The notes under the pieces are model-generated. The model was not told the origin of the DNA, did not search any database, and saw nothing but the letters and a program-made list of their open reading frames with translations. Positions 44,166 to 55,077 of a stretch of DNA of 64,000 bases are shown here, one piece after another. Numbering within the stretch: position 1 is the stretch's first letter; the number at the start of each line of letters is the position of its first letter. Position numbers and translations under genes: made by a program. Source of the DNA: Phymatolithon calcareum (lineage: Eukaryota; Rhodophyta; Florideophyceae; Hapalidiales); NCBI GenBank assembly GCA_977006965.1, contig OZ345368.1, forward strand, positions 1,302,001-1,366,000, in the 5' to 3' direction.

Positions 44166-46508
44166 ATGGTCGACACAGTCGTGGACGACGATCTGAACGA
44201 GGACGTTCTAAGTGAGGCGCCCTCCCCGAGCCGCACAACGCCCCAACGCAAAATAGCGCGGCTTCCGCAGGCGGCGACACCACCACCCGAGGGCCATGTC
44301 AACGAAGTTCACTTTGCCTTTCTTGACGGCGCTCCGGAGACGCCCAATTCTCTTCTTCGCGGCTCCCCACCAGTGTCTGGACGTGCCAATGCGTTACCGC
44401 GACGCCGACGGTGGAGTTCACCTGCCGACTCCGGTACTTTTGGCCCACTGCAACATCTGGCCGGTGCCGGTGCTCCTTCATCCGTGCCGAACATCCTTCG
44501 AGTTGTTTTGTTTCTAGTTCTTCTCGGAATAATCCCCTCGATGCTAATATTTCTCGTTGATATTTCCGTGCATAACCTTTTTGCAGCCCGCGAGGCGCTA
44601 GCGGAGCATCAGCATGTCGGGGGCTTCTTCCTATATCTTGGCACTGGTGTGATTCTCTGTCTCCTCGCCACATTTGCTTGTCACTTATGGTCGACGGAGG
44701 CTGAAGGTAGCGGTATCCCACAAATGAAAGCAATCATGTCTGGGTTTTACGACAAGATGAAACCCGCTCTGTCGCTCTGGGCGCTTTTGGCAAAGGGCGT
44801 CGGCCTTGTTTGTGCAATCGGAGGCGGACTCCCTGTCGGTTGGGAGGGACCGAATGTGCACATCTCTTGTATTGTCGCACATCATCTCTCCCGCCTACCA
44901 TTATTCCGCACCATGCGCCGCGACCGCGCACTGCGCATGCAGATCATGGCATGCGCATGTGCAGTTGGACTGGCATCTTCTTTCGGTACTCCAATCGGCG
45001 GCGTGCTGTACGCATTGGAAACAACAAGTTCCTTTTATCTCGTAGCAACTTTCTGGAAATGTACTCTTGCGACGCTCGCCGGAGCACTTGTATACGACAT
45101 GCTGTACAAGACACCGCTCGTCGAAGCGTTTGAGAATACAAATTTTGTACAAGGCGATTACACCCGCACTCAAATCATCCTCTTCGCACTGATGGGCGCA
45201 CTTCTCGGCGTCTTGGGTGCATTTTTCGTCCGCTGCGTGCATTACGTTTACCTCCTCCGCAAGCGCCGTATCCCTGGTACACACCGCTACATGCTACTGG
45301 CAATTGTCGGATTGGTCGCCGCAATTGTACAATACCCCCTCAAACTTTTCCGACTCGATCCTCGTTCCGCAATTAATGAATTATTCAGCTCAACTCATAT
45401 GTCCGAACTCACTCTTGTCGACGTCGGTCTCCTAGTTCTTCTCAAGTTTCCGCTCATCATCGTCTCCATTGGACTTCCAATTCCTGCTGGTGTTTTCATC
45501 CCATGTTTCCTCCTCGGCTCAGGCCTTGGCCGTCTCTACGGGGAATTTCTCCGTGTTATATTTGGCGATGTCATCGTGCCTGGTGGTTACGCGGTTGTCG
45601 GTGCTGCAGCGTTTACCGCCGGTGTCACCCGAGCGTTGTCTGTTGCAGTGGTAATTTTCGAGGTCACCGGGCAGCTCAAGCACATGGTGCCCACGCTTGC
45701 ATCAGTAATCGTTTCAGTCATCGTAGCAAACGGAATTAATCGCTCACTGTACGATACGCTCATCATCATGAAGGAGCTGCCATACATGCCACACATGCGT
45801 CGCGACCGTGCACCAGCACAGCGAGTGTACCAGGTAATGCGCACAGATGTAGTCGCACTGCCACAAACGATTACCTCTGCCGAGGTGCGCAAAGCCCTTG
45901 AGCAAAACCCGACGTTCGAATCGTTTCCCGTTGTCTCACCCGCTGGCCTTCTCTTGGGTTCGCTCCGAAGAAAAACGCTGGCCAATGTGCTCAATGAACT
46001 GGAAAATCAGCTCTACCAGGTCAGTGTCGACGATAAGGATGTCGCGGAGAACGGTAATGCATCCCCGGTGCAGGAAGTCTCTGCCGCGACGAAATCGACG
46101 ATGTCCTCGGACGCGGAGCTCCTCATCCAGGTTGAGGCGGAAGAAAAGCCGCAGTCGGAACACGTGGAAGAAGAGAATGCACCACTTGTCGTAGCGAACG
46201 AGGACAGCGGCGAAAATGGGATTGCAAACGGAAAAGGCGCCGTCGTGCACAGCAACGGCGCAGAAACTGTTACGGCGTTGGGAGCGAAGACTCATATGCA
46301 ATTGGTACCGGATCTGAGCCCTTTGATTGTTACGAACAATACTACTTTGAGTCAGTTGCATTTCATGTTTGTAATGCTCATGCCGTCGCATGCGTACGTT
46401 ATCAATAAGGGGAAACTTGAGGGCATCATAACTAGGGAAGACATCGTACAGAGCGGTGCGTTGAAAACAACCTTTCGCGGAGATTCGCGTAGCGACGACG
46501 AGACATAA
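44166..46508 (+). CDS. CLC-family chloride channel, about 780 aa
   Basis: This is a voltage-gated-type anion channel or exchanger of a cell or vacuolar membrane. The frame is open from an ATG at 44085. The ATG at 44166 (CGCAATGGTCGAC, start MVDTVVDDDLNED) is favoured. Residues below are counted from 44085. GSGIPQMKAI (208-217) is the first filter motif, with Gln for the usual Glu. GWEGPNVH (about 250) keeps the gating Glu. GVFIPCFLLGSGLGR (about 468) is the third filter motif. YALETTSSFY (about 306) has Thr where H+-coupled exchangers carry the second, proton-relay Glu, so channel behaviour is likely. Two cytosolic CBS domains follow (about 585-643 and 745-790), joined by an acidic linker. 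There are no introns. Confidence 0.95.
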   Translation: MVDTVVDDDLNEDVLSEAPSPSRTTPQRKIARLPQAATPPPEGHVNEVHFAFLDGAPETPNSLLRGSPPVSGRANALPRRRRWSSPADSGTFGPLQHLAGAGAPSSVPNILRVVLFLVLLGIIPSMLIFLVDISVHNLFAAREALAEHQHVGGFFLYLGTGVILCLLATFACHLWSTEAEGSGIPQMKAIMSGFYDKMKPALSLWALLAKGVGLVCAIGGGLPVGWEGPNVHISCIVAHHLSRLPLFRTMRRDRALRMQIMACACAVGLASSFGTPIGGVLYALETTSSFYLVATFWKCTLATLAGALVYDMLYKTPLVEAFENTNFVQGDYTRTQIILFALMGALLGVLGAFFVRCVHYVYLLRKRRIPGTHRYMLLAIVGLVAAIVQYPLKLFRLDPRSAINELFSSTHMSELTLVDVGLLVLLKFPLIIVSIGLPIPAGVFIPCFLLGSGLGRLYGEFLRVIFGDVIVPGGYAVVGAAAFTAGVTRALSVAVVIFEVTGQLKHMVPTLASVIVSVIVANGINRSLYDTLIIMKELPYMPHMRRDRAPAQRVYQVMRTDVVALPQTITSAEVRKALEQNPTFESFPVVSPAGLLLGSLRRKTLANVLNELENQLYQVSVDDKDVAENGNASPVQEVSAATKSTMSSDAELLIQVEAEEKPQSEHVEEENAPLVVANEDSGENGIANGKGAVVHSNGAETVTALGAKTHMQLVPDLSPLIVTNNTTLSQLHFMFVMLMPSHAYVINKGKLEGIITREDIVQSGALKTTFRGDSRSDDET

Positions 46509-47180
46509 GGGTAAGGTTTTCTTCTGTTTTGAAACATTGTGTAAAATTGTTGGGCAAGCCTTTGTCTGCGATTGTTAGTCAAGCTAATCGAATGCTCGGT
46601 GAACTGGCAAATCATGTCGTGTCTTTTGCAATTAGTGCTGAAATGCGGCGAGGAATTCTAACTGAAAATGCACTTCTAAGGGAGGTGAACGACAGACGGT
46701 GGCAATACATGGTCACTTGCTTCGAGTACGGTCAGTCGAATTATCACCGTGACCTGTGGAAAATTGGAAAATTCGGAGTGCCTGACAAAATGGCATCAGC
46801 TTCGTTTTCCTTCTGTCTTTTCTTGTGCATAAAACGTGCATTGAACTTTCGGGATGTGCAGTACAGCTTTTCATAGTCCGGTTAGAGCCCACGGCATTGT
46901 GCTCCCTTGGACAGCAAGATCAGCCAGGACATAACAAGCAATACCAAAACAACACATCGACCAAGGTTGGTGGATGCCACATATGTGCGTATCACAGTAT
47001 TGCTCGCAAGTTCTCGATGAATGGCTTACCGTGAGCACATGCTCCGCGGGTCCGGATATTCGCATATGACACACACGAGGCAGGTATGGAGTCACATCCG
47101 TGACAGCAACATAGATGTGCAATGCTCATCTGTATCCACTACATGACATATGCACACGAATCAGTTTCTGCTCGGAACTG
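46509..47180. other. Intergenic, nothing recognised
   Basis: Downstream of the CLC stop there is a 115-codon frame at 46529-46876 without motifs. I take it to be 3' UTR and spacer. Confidence 0.5.
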
Positions 47181-47182
47181 GT

Positions 47183-48010
47183 CCGTGGGTACCATCTCAG
47201 GCACCATTAAGAGCAGTTAGGCGACTTGCCGAGACAGGTGGTGACGATCTTGATGAATTCCTGTTTTAATGGTTGAGTTCGGATGGTGACATTAACAGTG
47301 AATGGTTGGGGAAGAAATTTAACTTCGTGTATATGGAGGGAAGGTGCACAAGAGAAAGTTAGGAGCACAGCAAAATATCCCGGTACGACAATTGACGAGA
47401 ATGGAATTCGTGACGACAGGCTTCCGGAGCGATTTCAAAAACGCAGGCGCAAGAGTGCGGCTCATGAGTACCTGGGCATGACAAGAAGAGGATACAGTAC
47501 AGAGAAAAGCATCAAGCTTTTCAAAGCATTTATCAGGCCAATGTATGAGTTGGTGCACATATAACGCCGGATATAATCCGCGTTTCGAAAGCAGCAGTGA
47601 AAATCCAAAAGGACATCGCAGCGATACTTTTTAGAAAGAGGACAGCGCGGCACTGGAGAAGACTAATGAAGCTTTGTCAAATAGAGCCATGGGAGTTTTG
47701 CCGACAGGACCTGCTCTTGAAGTTAAGACGAAGATTGGAAAAGGTAGTGGAAGAGAGAGGACTCTGGTGCAGAGCTCGACAAGAACGCCGTGTCAGAAAA
47801 ATAACGTTTTCCAAGGAGGGTCTACCGCACCAAGCAGTGAGGATGAAAGAAAGCAGACACAGAATTCTTTGCGCAAGATGGTTTGTCGGTCACTTCCCAA
47901 GAAACCCACCGAACTTGATTGAACAAATGGGCAGTCAAGGAGCATGGGCAGTTGAACACTCAACAGTATCCTGAGAAAGCCTTCATGGACCCCTATAGGG
48001 GAGAATGATG
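47183..48010 (+). pseudogene. LINE-C copy, C-terminal half
   Basis: It reads KYPGTTIDENGIRDDRLPER, then KLFKAFIRPMYEL, AILFRKRTARHWRRLM, and HRILCARWFVGHFPRNPP. It ends VEHSTVS at 47974. This is the post-RT region of a LINE related to family A in layout (HRxLAxxxxxGxFP), but distinct in sequence. One frame break lies at about 47565. The 3' end, CCTGAGAAAGCCTTCATGG, shares the GAGRAAGCC motif with family A. Confidence 0.75.
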
Positions 48011-48363
48011 TGGCTCGAGCCGTAGTCGTGATACTATGCAATTCTGATTAAGGCAAATGAAAAATTTCGAGACTAGCAGAATGCATGCTTAGAAAGGTGC
48101 CGGCTCAGGTTGGGACACATGGTACCTTCTCCATAAATCCACTTAATTACGACTGGCCGAGACAGGCAGATGATTTTTATCCCTGTTTTCATCGCTAGTT
48201 CCCACTTGAAAGAGTTGAATAGCAGCGTATTGAGGTACAGTACAATGACAAATTGCTCAAGTGATCAACCTCTGGGCCAAAGGCTCTGACGTTCATTCAA
48301 GGTGTAAGCCATTTCCACAAAAGAGAAGAAAAAATAAGGCCCGTTCGAATACCCCTTTTTGCG

Positions 48364-48760
48364 ATGATGATGATGATGATGATGATGATTGCTTTATTCC
48401 CCTAAGAGGCTAGCACGTCTAGAAGGCTTCATTTGATTCCACTTGCTGAGGTCGGAGGCGTTTGTTATGGCCCATTCGATATCTTGGTTTGGTATATCGC
48501 CAAGGACAGAGGCGTATGTTCCGGGTACGCATTGTAGCAGTATCCTGAGTGGTTCGCTTGAGAGCGCTTCTTGGCGTCTTCTCCGCCTGCAGCTCTCCTT
48601 AGTGGAGAGGCCGTCCGCAGCGACCGGGGGGCTCCATGATCGTTCGAAGTGAAAGACCATGGATGCAAGATCTAAAGTACCCTTTTTTGTAGGAATGACC
48701 ATCGATATTTTCGATATCAATTTGATATTATCAACAAGATTTAGGCGATATGACAAAATG
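48364..48760 (-). mobile_element. LINE-B2 3' end with ATC-repeat tail
   Basis: The minus-strand frame ends LGDIPNQDIEWAITNASDLS, then KPSRRASLLGE. The nine-copy GAT run at 48364-48391 is its ATC tail and not an independent microsatellite. The sister copy is at 22031-22300. The sequence 48760-50100 is AT-rich spacer with no recognised gene. Confidence 0.75.
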
Positions 48761-50119
48761 TTAAGATTTTTGCTTCGGTATCAACTACTGTAATTTTTTC
48801 TTGAGATACATAATTTTGGGCACCAGTATTCGAATACTGATTCGCAAAAAAACCCTGTTTTACATTGATCGATGAAAAACAAGTAAAATCACAGATTTTT
48901 GGAAAACTTTTCCCTCCTTTCACACGTGTCAGAGTATGACAGACGAAAAACTTCATTGCTGGCAGGTGGATTACAGTAGTTGATATTGTATCAAGGTTTG
49001 AGAGAAAGTATCAAAAGTGGTATCAAGTTTCAGAATTAGGTTGATGCTCATTCCTTTTTTTTGAGATGATCAGAGAGAATCGCCCAAGTTATTTTGAGGT
49101 ATGGGCGGGCGTAAACCTTTAATGGAAGAAACGACTCAGATTCTGGAAGGAAATTCCGCTTCACGTCGGTCGGTTGAGAACTCCCAGGTGACTCTACGAC
49201 GACAGAGACGGGGACAGTTGCCAAAATGAAGGTTTGAACGGTTTGTAGTACGCTTGGAGCCAAGACAGATGCTCATCGCATTCTGGAGCCAAGAAAACTT
49301 GCTCCAAATGAATCAAAGTGTGGCGCAGCATGTCGACTCGCGTCCAAAGCGGTACAATGAAGCCAGGAGAACTAAAACGGCGGCTTGCGTGCAATGGGAG
49401 ATAGCGGCGAAGCAGCAGTAGACGAGGGTCTGTGCACCCATGATGCCGCAAGCGGGCCCGTGCGGAGCGCGATTGAAAGCGTGAACGAGAGGGAATGAGC
49501 ATGGCGAATGAAGATTACACTGGAGCGCACGGTGTATTGTGTGACAGCCTAGAATCTGGGGAGGGGAGAGGCGGAGCGCCGGCGTGCACACGCGCGTCGC
49601 ACACAGCTGCGTAGGAGGAGCGAAAAACCGTTCTGTCAATCTGGGCCTTTGTAATACTGTCCAAGGGTACTCCCGCGCAGTGTCAACTTGGAAGGGCGAA
49701 AAATCTGCGCAGCGCTACTCGAGCCGCAAAGCACGTGAGAGCTGGCGCGCCCAGACAGCGGAATATTTTTTCGTGGATGCCCTTGTGGCATCCCACGTAG
49801 GTTTGGGAGGGTTGTTCATTGTGCCGCACATAACGACCTGAATTATCCGTCCAGAAATCCCAACCTTTCAATGCGATCGAAAGGGCACACCAGCCCTCAG
49901 CGAATGCGTTAGTACCCTTACCCAAGAACGCTCTTTCAGTTCTTACCTCTTCGACTTCTTTACCTTTCCGTTCTGTCGCTGAATTCGCACTTATTCCTTG
50001 TCAAACTCAACGGATACGGAGGAATCGCCGCATTCCCGGCCCGCAACCGCTCAAACATTTTCTGTTCACACAACGACGTGAGAAGTTCTCTCCTCACGTA
50101 CTGCAGATTGGCATGCAGA

Positions 50120-50195
50120 AAGTGATATGTCAAGTTGACTTCCCCGGGGTCTAAAGAGATACGCCTTACCACTGCACCACAACTTCCTCGTAAGG
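50120..50195 (-). repeat. tRNA-like A-box sequence
   Basis: The minus strand reads GTTGTGGTGCAGTGGTAAGGC, matching an A box (TGGTGCAGTGG). No B box follows, so this is a tRNA-derived fragment rather than a gene. Confidence 0.35.
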
Positions 50196-50429
50196 ACCTA
50201 CAAGACTTGTCTTTTCTACATTCCGCAGAATGCCGGGCCAAGTTTTCGAGGTTGCGCTACATGACGAGAGCGGTGCTTTGGAAAAGGCTCAAGGTTCTCG
50301 ATCTTGCTCCAAGACCTTCCTGTTGTGTAATGCACGCACCTGCGAGCAGGACAGGATGCCATCTGATGCTGTGAAGGACCGAATCTCGAAAGGCGCGCGC
50401 TGGAGGAAGAGAGCAGTAACTTTCTCCAT

Positions 50430-50528
50430 CAAACTCTTAACAATAGGATAATGTCGAAGAAACTTAGGCCCTTGAATCGCTGCTAGCTCCATAAGGGGAA
50501 AGGGGAAAGGGAAAATGAATGAATGAGC
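50430..50528 (+). mobile_element. LINE-B 3' end
   Basis: NNRIMSKKLRPLNRC, then TAG, the hairpin TAGCTCCATAAGGGGAAA, and an AATGAATGA tail. Confidence 0.7.
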
Positions 50529-50599
50529 ATACTCCATACCTTGAGTCGTGTAAAAAGAGCAGAGTTTCTGCGAACCCTGCGTCATTTCAAGTCTTAATT

Positions 50600-50825
50600 G
50601 CGACAGATGCTTCCTTCCCTCATACACGAAAGTCGCTTGGTTTGCCAAGTGCTACTTCACTGCGTCCGACCAACCCCAGAGTCAATCTTTGGCGACGTCC
50701 CGGACCTCGACGTGCAAGCAGCAGTCAAACTCGTAACAAATAGATTACAATGGAAGAAGCTTAGGCCCTCAAAGTGTTGCTAGCCCCACAAGGGGAATAC
50801 GCAAAACGAATGAATGAATGAACAA
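50600..50825 (+). mobile_element. LINE-B 3' end
   Basis: It reads HCVRPTPESIFGDVPDLDVQ and WKKLRPSKCC, then TAG. TAGCCCCACAAGGGGAATAC and (AATG)n follow. No target duplication was found. The sequence 50830-51715 has no recognised gene. Confidence 0.75.
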
Positions 50826-51715
50826 CAATCAGCACGCAAAGTCTCTGTCAACGGTTCCAGTTTCCAAGGAGCTCACCCTGTTTCCTGAAGTTTCTTCTCG
50901 ACCTACGCCGCCGCCACTACACGCAAGTTACGGGCACATTCTTGTTTGCCGCCAACGCCAACTCTGTAAAAAGGTCCACATCATCGCCATCATCGCTCAA
51001 AAAGAAGAAAAGGTTTCAACTCAACAGTTACTGACTTCATTCAGCTGACGCTCCCAGTTAATCTACTGCACTGCCTAATCTTCTAGAGGTCTAATTGGGA
51101 ACTGGAGGACAAACTCTTGGACAAAAGTCCTGAACTTCACCAACGCCTGGATCATGCTCAATGCTTCGGGGGACACAAAATAAACAAGTAAGTCGAGTTA
51201 ACGCTTTTTTCTGGGACAGAGCTTTTGCTCTCTTGCTGACGGCTAAAGCCATAACGCGGTGCAAACGCGATGCTTGATGTTCGGACAAAGCTTGAAAAAT
51301 TGCGAGGCAACGGGTGTAAATTTTCACACGCGCCTCTTCTGCAATGGAACAGCGGCCTTTCATCTTGGATAAAGCATCGCGGTTTGAAGAAATGCAGGTC
51401 TTGTTCTCTTGGCGCATGGTTTGTTGTTGGAAAATGCTGAAAAGATCCAAATCCAGGTACAGCAATTCGTGGATGTTCGCAGATACGATACAGCTCGAAT
51501 TCAAGTATAAGACTGTTTCGCAAGGGCTCCGCAAATTGCATGGAGGCATTTCCATCACCGAGGCTTTCAGTCGTCAGGGTTGACATAATTGCACATAATT
51601 CCTCAAGTTTTTGTGCCGATATGCGAAAGGCATCACAAGATAACCCTGCGGGAGCTCACAGAATGTCATCTGCCTAGCTCACCTCGATTCTTCTCCGAGA
51701 ATGCCTCGGGAAGAA

Positions 51716-54430
51716 TTAGCAGGACTGAAAGTCGTCATCGGAATCGTCCACGAGGACGATTGTACCTGCAGGGATGGAAGCAGCGGTCTGGGGGACGTTT
51801 GAAGGACCACCAAGACGCTCGGTGACCACACGGGGCTGAGCCTGCGCCGACGGGAGCAAGTTTCCCGGGACAGGCCCACGAACCGCATTTCCACTCGATA
51901 GTTTCAAACGTTTTGCGGAAGGCCCTGGGGAAGAGGAGGGCATGCGCAAAGTCTCAATCTTGGTCTTAGAATCAATGTCCATCGGGACTGAAGCAATTGC
52001 ATCTGCCACAACATTTTCCTGGTTTCCAGTGCCCGCGGCGTTAGCTCCGCTGGGTACGTCACTGGCGAGATTTCTACGGTTTGAGTTAGCCCCATTGTTG
52101 GCCGTATTGGTGCGAGGGGCCTTGTCAGACCCATTATTCGCACCTGTACGACTCTGCGGATTTTGCGCGGCCTGTGACGATCCACCGCCTTTCCGAGCAG
52201 CTTGATTAGATGACCCCCCCTTACGTTTCTCGTTAGTTATTCCAGAACCCCACGCGGGTCCATTCTTACCATAGTTATAGTTGAAAAATAGCTCCTCAAA
52301 CGGGACAATAGTTCTAATGGCGTACAGCCCGATGCGCATATCTCCAGAGACGCGAGAAAGTCTGGGCTGACAGTTAGGCGATTCGGCACTGTGATTAATA
52401 TATCGAAGCTTGTTGCCCATTCGGGTAGAGTCAACATTGGCGTCCTTAGTTGCCCCGAACAAAAACGAGTAATTGACTTCGTCGTAGACACGTCCGCGAC
52501 GTTCAGCTTGATCCTGAGTAATGACTTCGCCAACATACTCCCCAATCAAGTCGCCTTTTGGGATTACTGCAGTGGAATACACTCCCCACCCATGCACTCT
52601 AGACCGCCCTGCTGAAAGCCGATGCCGCTCGTTGAAGCGCAAACTCGAGTTTTTGCATTTCCGGATCACTTTCTGGTCATCGCCAATTTCGAAGTGCATA
52701 CAAGGCTTGCACAAGTCTGGATCGCATTCACGGAGATTGGCATAGCAGTCGCACGCTTTCGTTTGACAAGCAGCTGCAGACTTACATTGGCATCCAATAA
52801 ACGCATTCTTGCAAAACAATTCACCTGTCGCATGAACGCGATCACCGCAACGTCTGCCCAAGTTGCACCCACAAAATTTCTCGCACGGCAAACCGTTTTT
52901 GACGCACGTACAGTTATTTTTCGTACAAGGTCCAGCATGTTTGCAAGCCACATAGTCGGGGCGCAGATTCGACCCTGGTACCAGAACTTCAGACGGTAGT
53001 TTCCTCTTCTTCCCCAAGACCTTCTTGGGATCAACATTCGGACCCGTTGGTGGAATATCTATTAAACCATCGCCCTTGGTGATATACAGTCCCACATCAT
53101 AGCAAGAAATGTGCGCGCAAGAGCGGTCGGTAGACATCGATACCGCAATGCGGCAAAAATCATTCCCGAAATGCTTTCTAAGCTCGGCAACAAGAAACTT
53201 AAGACCTGCAACGAGGGCAATTTGGGACTGGTCGTTTGCAGTCCGCGACGCAGATTGATACCAGCACAGTCCTCGACCACGCCAGTCACAGGCCTGTTCT
53301 ATTTGACGTTGAACAAGAGGAGGGCAACGATGCTTGACGCTTCGATCAAACGGCATCACCGACGGCTTCGCAGTATCATCGCCATGCATTTGACAGTCAT
53401 AAGTATAACACTGCCTGCATAAGAAGTATATTGCGCTATCACTGTCCAATATCAACTCAAATCTGGGCCGATGCGATCCACGAAAGTGTATCACCATCTG
53501 CACCTCGTGGACACGACGTTCGTGGTCTTCCTTTTCCATCATCTTCCACTTGTTTTCCCGGTACATAGCGTTCGAAAGGTACCGGTAGACCGCATCGCGG
53601 CTGATTCCCAAATTTTCAGCAAGAGGCGTTATCAAACTGGGCCAATAATTGATCGGAAAAGCTTTGGCTACATTGCGCACTGCCAGTCTCTTGTAAGACC
53701 TGGACCACAAGCCATCAACGTAATCGTCCAAGTCCGGAGTCGATGCATAGAGCAGCTCGCCCTCAGCATCACTGTCGTCACCTTGGTCTGTAATCGTAAC
53801 GTCAACGTCCTTCATTATCAGAGCTTCTTTGACCGCCTCCAACGCTTTCTTTTTCATCGCGAGTTCGGCACTTTCCTCAACTGACTCCTCCGGCGGATTG
53901 TCAATCAGTTCGCTTGCAAGTTTCGAAGAGGATGCCAGTTTCTCCTCGCTGTCACCCAAATACGGGACGAAAAACTCTTCTTCATACTCTTTTGGAGCAC
54001 GAAGGTTAGATAGAAGACGAGACCAGATCATGCCTCCAGGACAAGGACTCACAGACGGAATAACAACCTCCGGGGCGGGCTCGAGTGCCGCCAACGCAAT
54101 CAAACAGTCATTCGCCAGATTTAGAAGCACAGGGTCATCCCCTGCGTCTACATCATGGGAAGATGCTTGCGCGGCGCTATTCACAAGAGACTTCAAACGA
54201 CGTTGGTTGCAGGACACGGCCGCCTCCTTCGAAATGTCTTTCACAGCGGCACGAACGACTTTCGGATCCAAGTTAGGGTAGGTAGCAGAACCGGGTGCCG
54301 CACCCGGAGGCGCAGCGGAGAAAGGCATCGAGCTGGTGTGAATAGAGGAAGGATGCGTCGCGTTAGTCTCAGCAGCGGAAGGAAGCACCGCTTTAGGGTC
54401 AACAGAGGAAGAAGGCACTGGAGATGCCAT
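51716..54430 (-). CDS. E(z): Enhancer of zeste, PRC2 histone H3K27 methyltransferase, 904 aa
   Basis: This is the catalytic subunit of Polycomb repressive complex 2, which methylates histone H3 Lys27 in the nucleus. FLCRQCYTYDCQMHG (336-350) matches the MCSS zinc motif. The pre-SET CXC domain at about 495-577 has regularly spaced Cys residues (CTKNNCTCVKNGLPCEKFCGC). The SET domain spans about 605-720, with HGWGVYSTAVIPKG, the core NHS at 679-681 and the ELFFNYNY end carrying the catalytic Tyr. The N-terminal 60 residues are Pro/Ser/Ala-rich. A long Asn/Gly/Ser-rich tail (725-904) follows SET, whereas animal and plant homologues end soon after it. The tail contains basic runs and an acidic C-terminus (VDDSDDDFQSC). 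It is one uninterrupted frame. Confidence 0.95.
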   Translation of the reverse strand: MASPVPSSSVDPKAVLPSAAETNATHPSSIHTSSMPFSAAPPGAAPGSATYPNLDPKVVRAAVKDISKEAAVSCNQRRLKSLVNSAAQASSHDVDAGDDPVLLNLANDCLIALAALEPAPEVVIPSVSPCPGGMIWSRLLSNLRAPKEYEEEFFVPYLGDSEEKLASSSKLASELIDNPPEESVEESAELAMKKKALEAVKEALIMKDVDVTITDQGDDSDAEGELLYASTPDLDDYVDGLWSRSYKRLAVRNVAKAFPINYWPSLITPLAENLGISRDAVYRYLSNAMYRENKWKMMEKEDHERRVHEVQMVIHFRGSHRPRFELILDSDSAIYFLCRQCYTYDCQMHGDDTAKPSVMPFDRSVKHRCPPLVQRQIEQACDWRGRGLCWYQSASRTANDQSQIALVAGLKFLVAELRKHFGNDFCRIAVSMSTDRSCAHISCYDVGLYITKGDGLIDIPPTGPNVDPKKVLGKKRKLPSEVLVPGSNLRPDYVACKHAGPCTKNNCTCVKNGLPCEKFCGCNLGRRCGDRVHATGELFCKNAFIGCQCKSAAACQTKACDCYANLRECDPDLCKPCMHFEIGDDQKVIRKCKNSSLRFNERHRLSAGRSRVHGWGVYSTAVIPKGDLIGEYVGEVITQDQAERRGRVYDEVNYSFLFGATKDANVDSTRMGNKLRYINHSAESPNCQPRLSRVSGDMRIGLYAIRTIVPFEELFFNYNYGKNGPAWGSGITNEKRKGGSSNQAARKGGGSSQAAQNPQSRTGANNGSDKAPRTNTANNGANSNRRNLASDVPSGANAAGTGNQENVVADAIASVPMDIDSKTKIETLRMPSSSPGPSAKRLKLSSGNAVRGPVPGNLLPSAQAQPRVVTERLGGPSNVPQTAASIPAGTIVLVDDSDDDFQSC

Positions 54431-54531
54431 GCTTCACATTCCCTTGACGATGCACGCCCACGGATCGCAACCTTGGAGAACATATCCTAAGCCAGTTTCA
54501 GTCTGTGCACAAGTGTATTTCCCGGTGCACG

Positions 54532-54544
54532 GCGCGCGGGAAAA
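54532..54544 (-). promoter_or_regulatory. E2F-type site upstream of E(z)
   Basis: The minus strand reads TTTTCCCGCGCGC, which contains TTTCCCGC and fits the E2F consensus TTTSSCGC. It lies about 100 bp before the ATG. E2F control of E(z) homologues is known in mammals; here it is inference. Confidence 0.4.
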
Positions 54545-54773
54545 TCGGTGGTATCATAACGCTTGCAGCAGTTCATCGTGCGAAATGGACATGCGTCTCA
54601 CTGCGGGTATGACCAATTTCCGGTCATTTCATTTTTGGAAGCTTTTCTGATTCTTCTCGCGGAGCAAAAGCACCGTCGAGCTCACTCAATCAAAGCGCAA
54701 AAATTGCTTGTTTAGGTGGCATGGCTCCTTCGTCATTTCGAGATCCATCAGGCTTTATGGAAATGACAATACT

Positions 54774-55077
54774 ATGCTGTCGAGAATAGCGGGAAGACCA
54801 GTCGACGATGAATCCAGGACGCCCACTACCGACGTGCTACTACGAGCCAGAGACCTCCATTGGCTCGGAGACATTCTTAGAATGGATGGGCGTCGCCTGC
54901 TCCGCCAGGTACTGCGACAATGTGTCAGACCAACGCCAGAATCAATCTTTGGCGGCGTACCAGGCTTAGACATGCAACCGGTAGTCCAGCACGCTAACTA
55001 CAGAGTAGAGTGCAAGGGAATTTTGCCCTAGAAATGCCGATAGCTCCACTGGGGGAATAGGAATGAATGAACGAATG
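54774..55077 (+). mobile_element. 304-bp LINE-B copy with 13-bp duplication
   Basis: AAATGACAATACT flanks it at 54761-54773 and 55078-55090. It reads TPTTDVLLRARDLHWLGDIL, a post-RT motif of many LINEs, then QCVRPTPESIFGGVPGLDMQ. It ends with the hairpin TAGCTCCACTGGGGGAATA and an AATGAATGAACGAATG tail. It lies about 350 bp upstream of E(z). Confidence 0.88.

Noticed and set aside
45936-46391. Antisense frame of 151 codons within the CLC gene
   Set aside because: It is a shadow of the CBS linker coding region and has no motif.
48364-48391. Independent GAT microsatellite
   Set aside because: It is the repeat tail of the LINE-B2 copy that follows.
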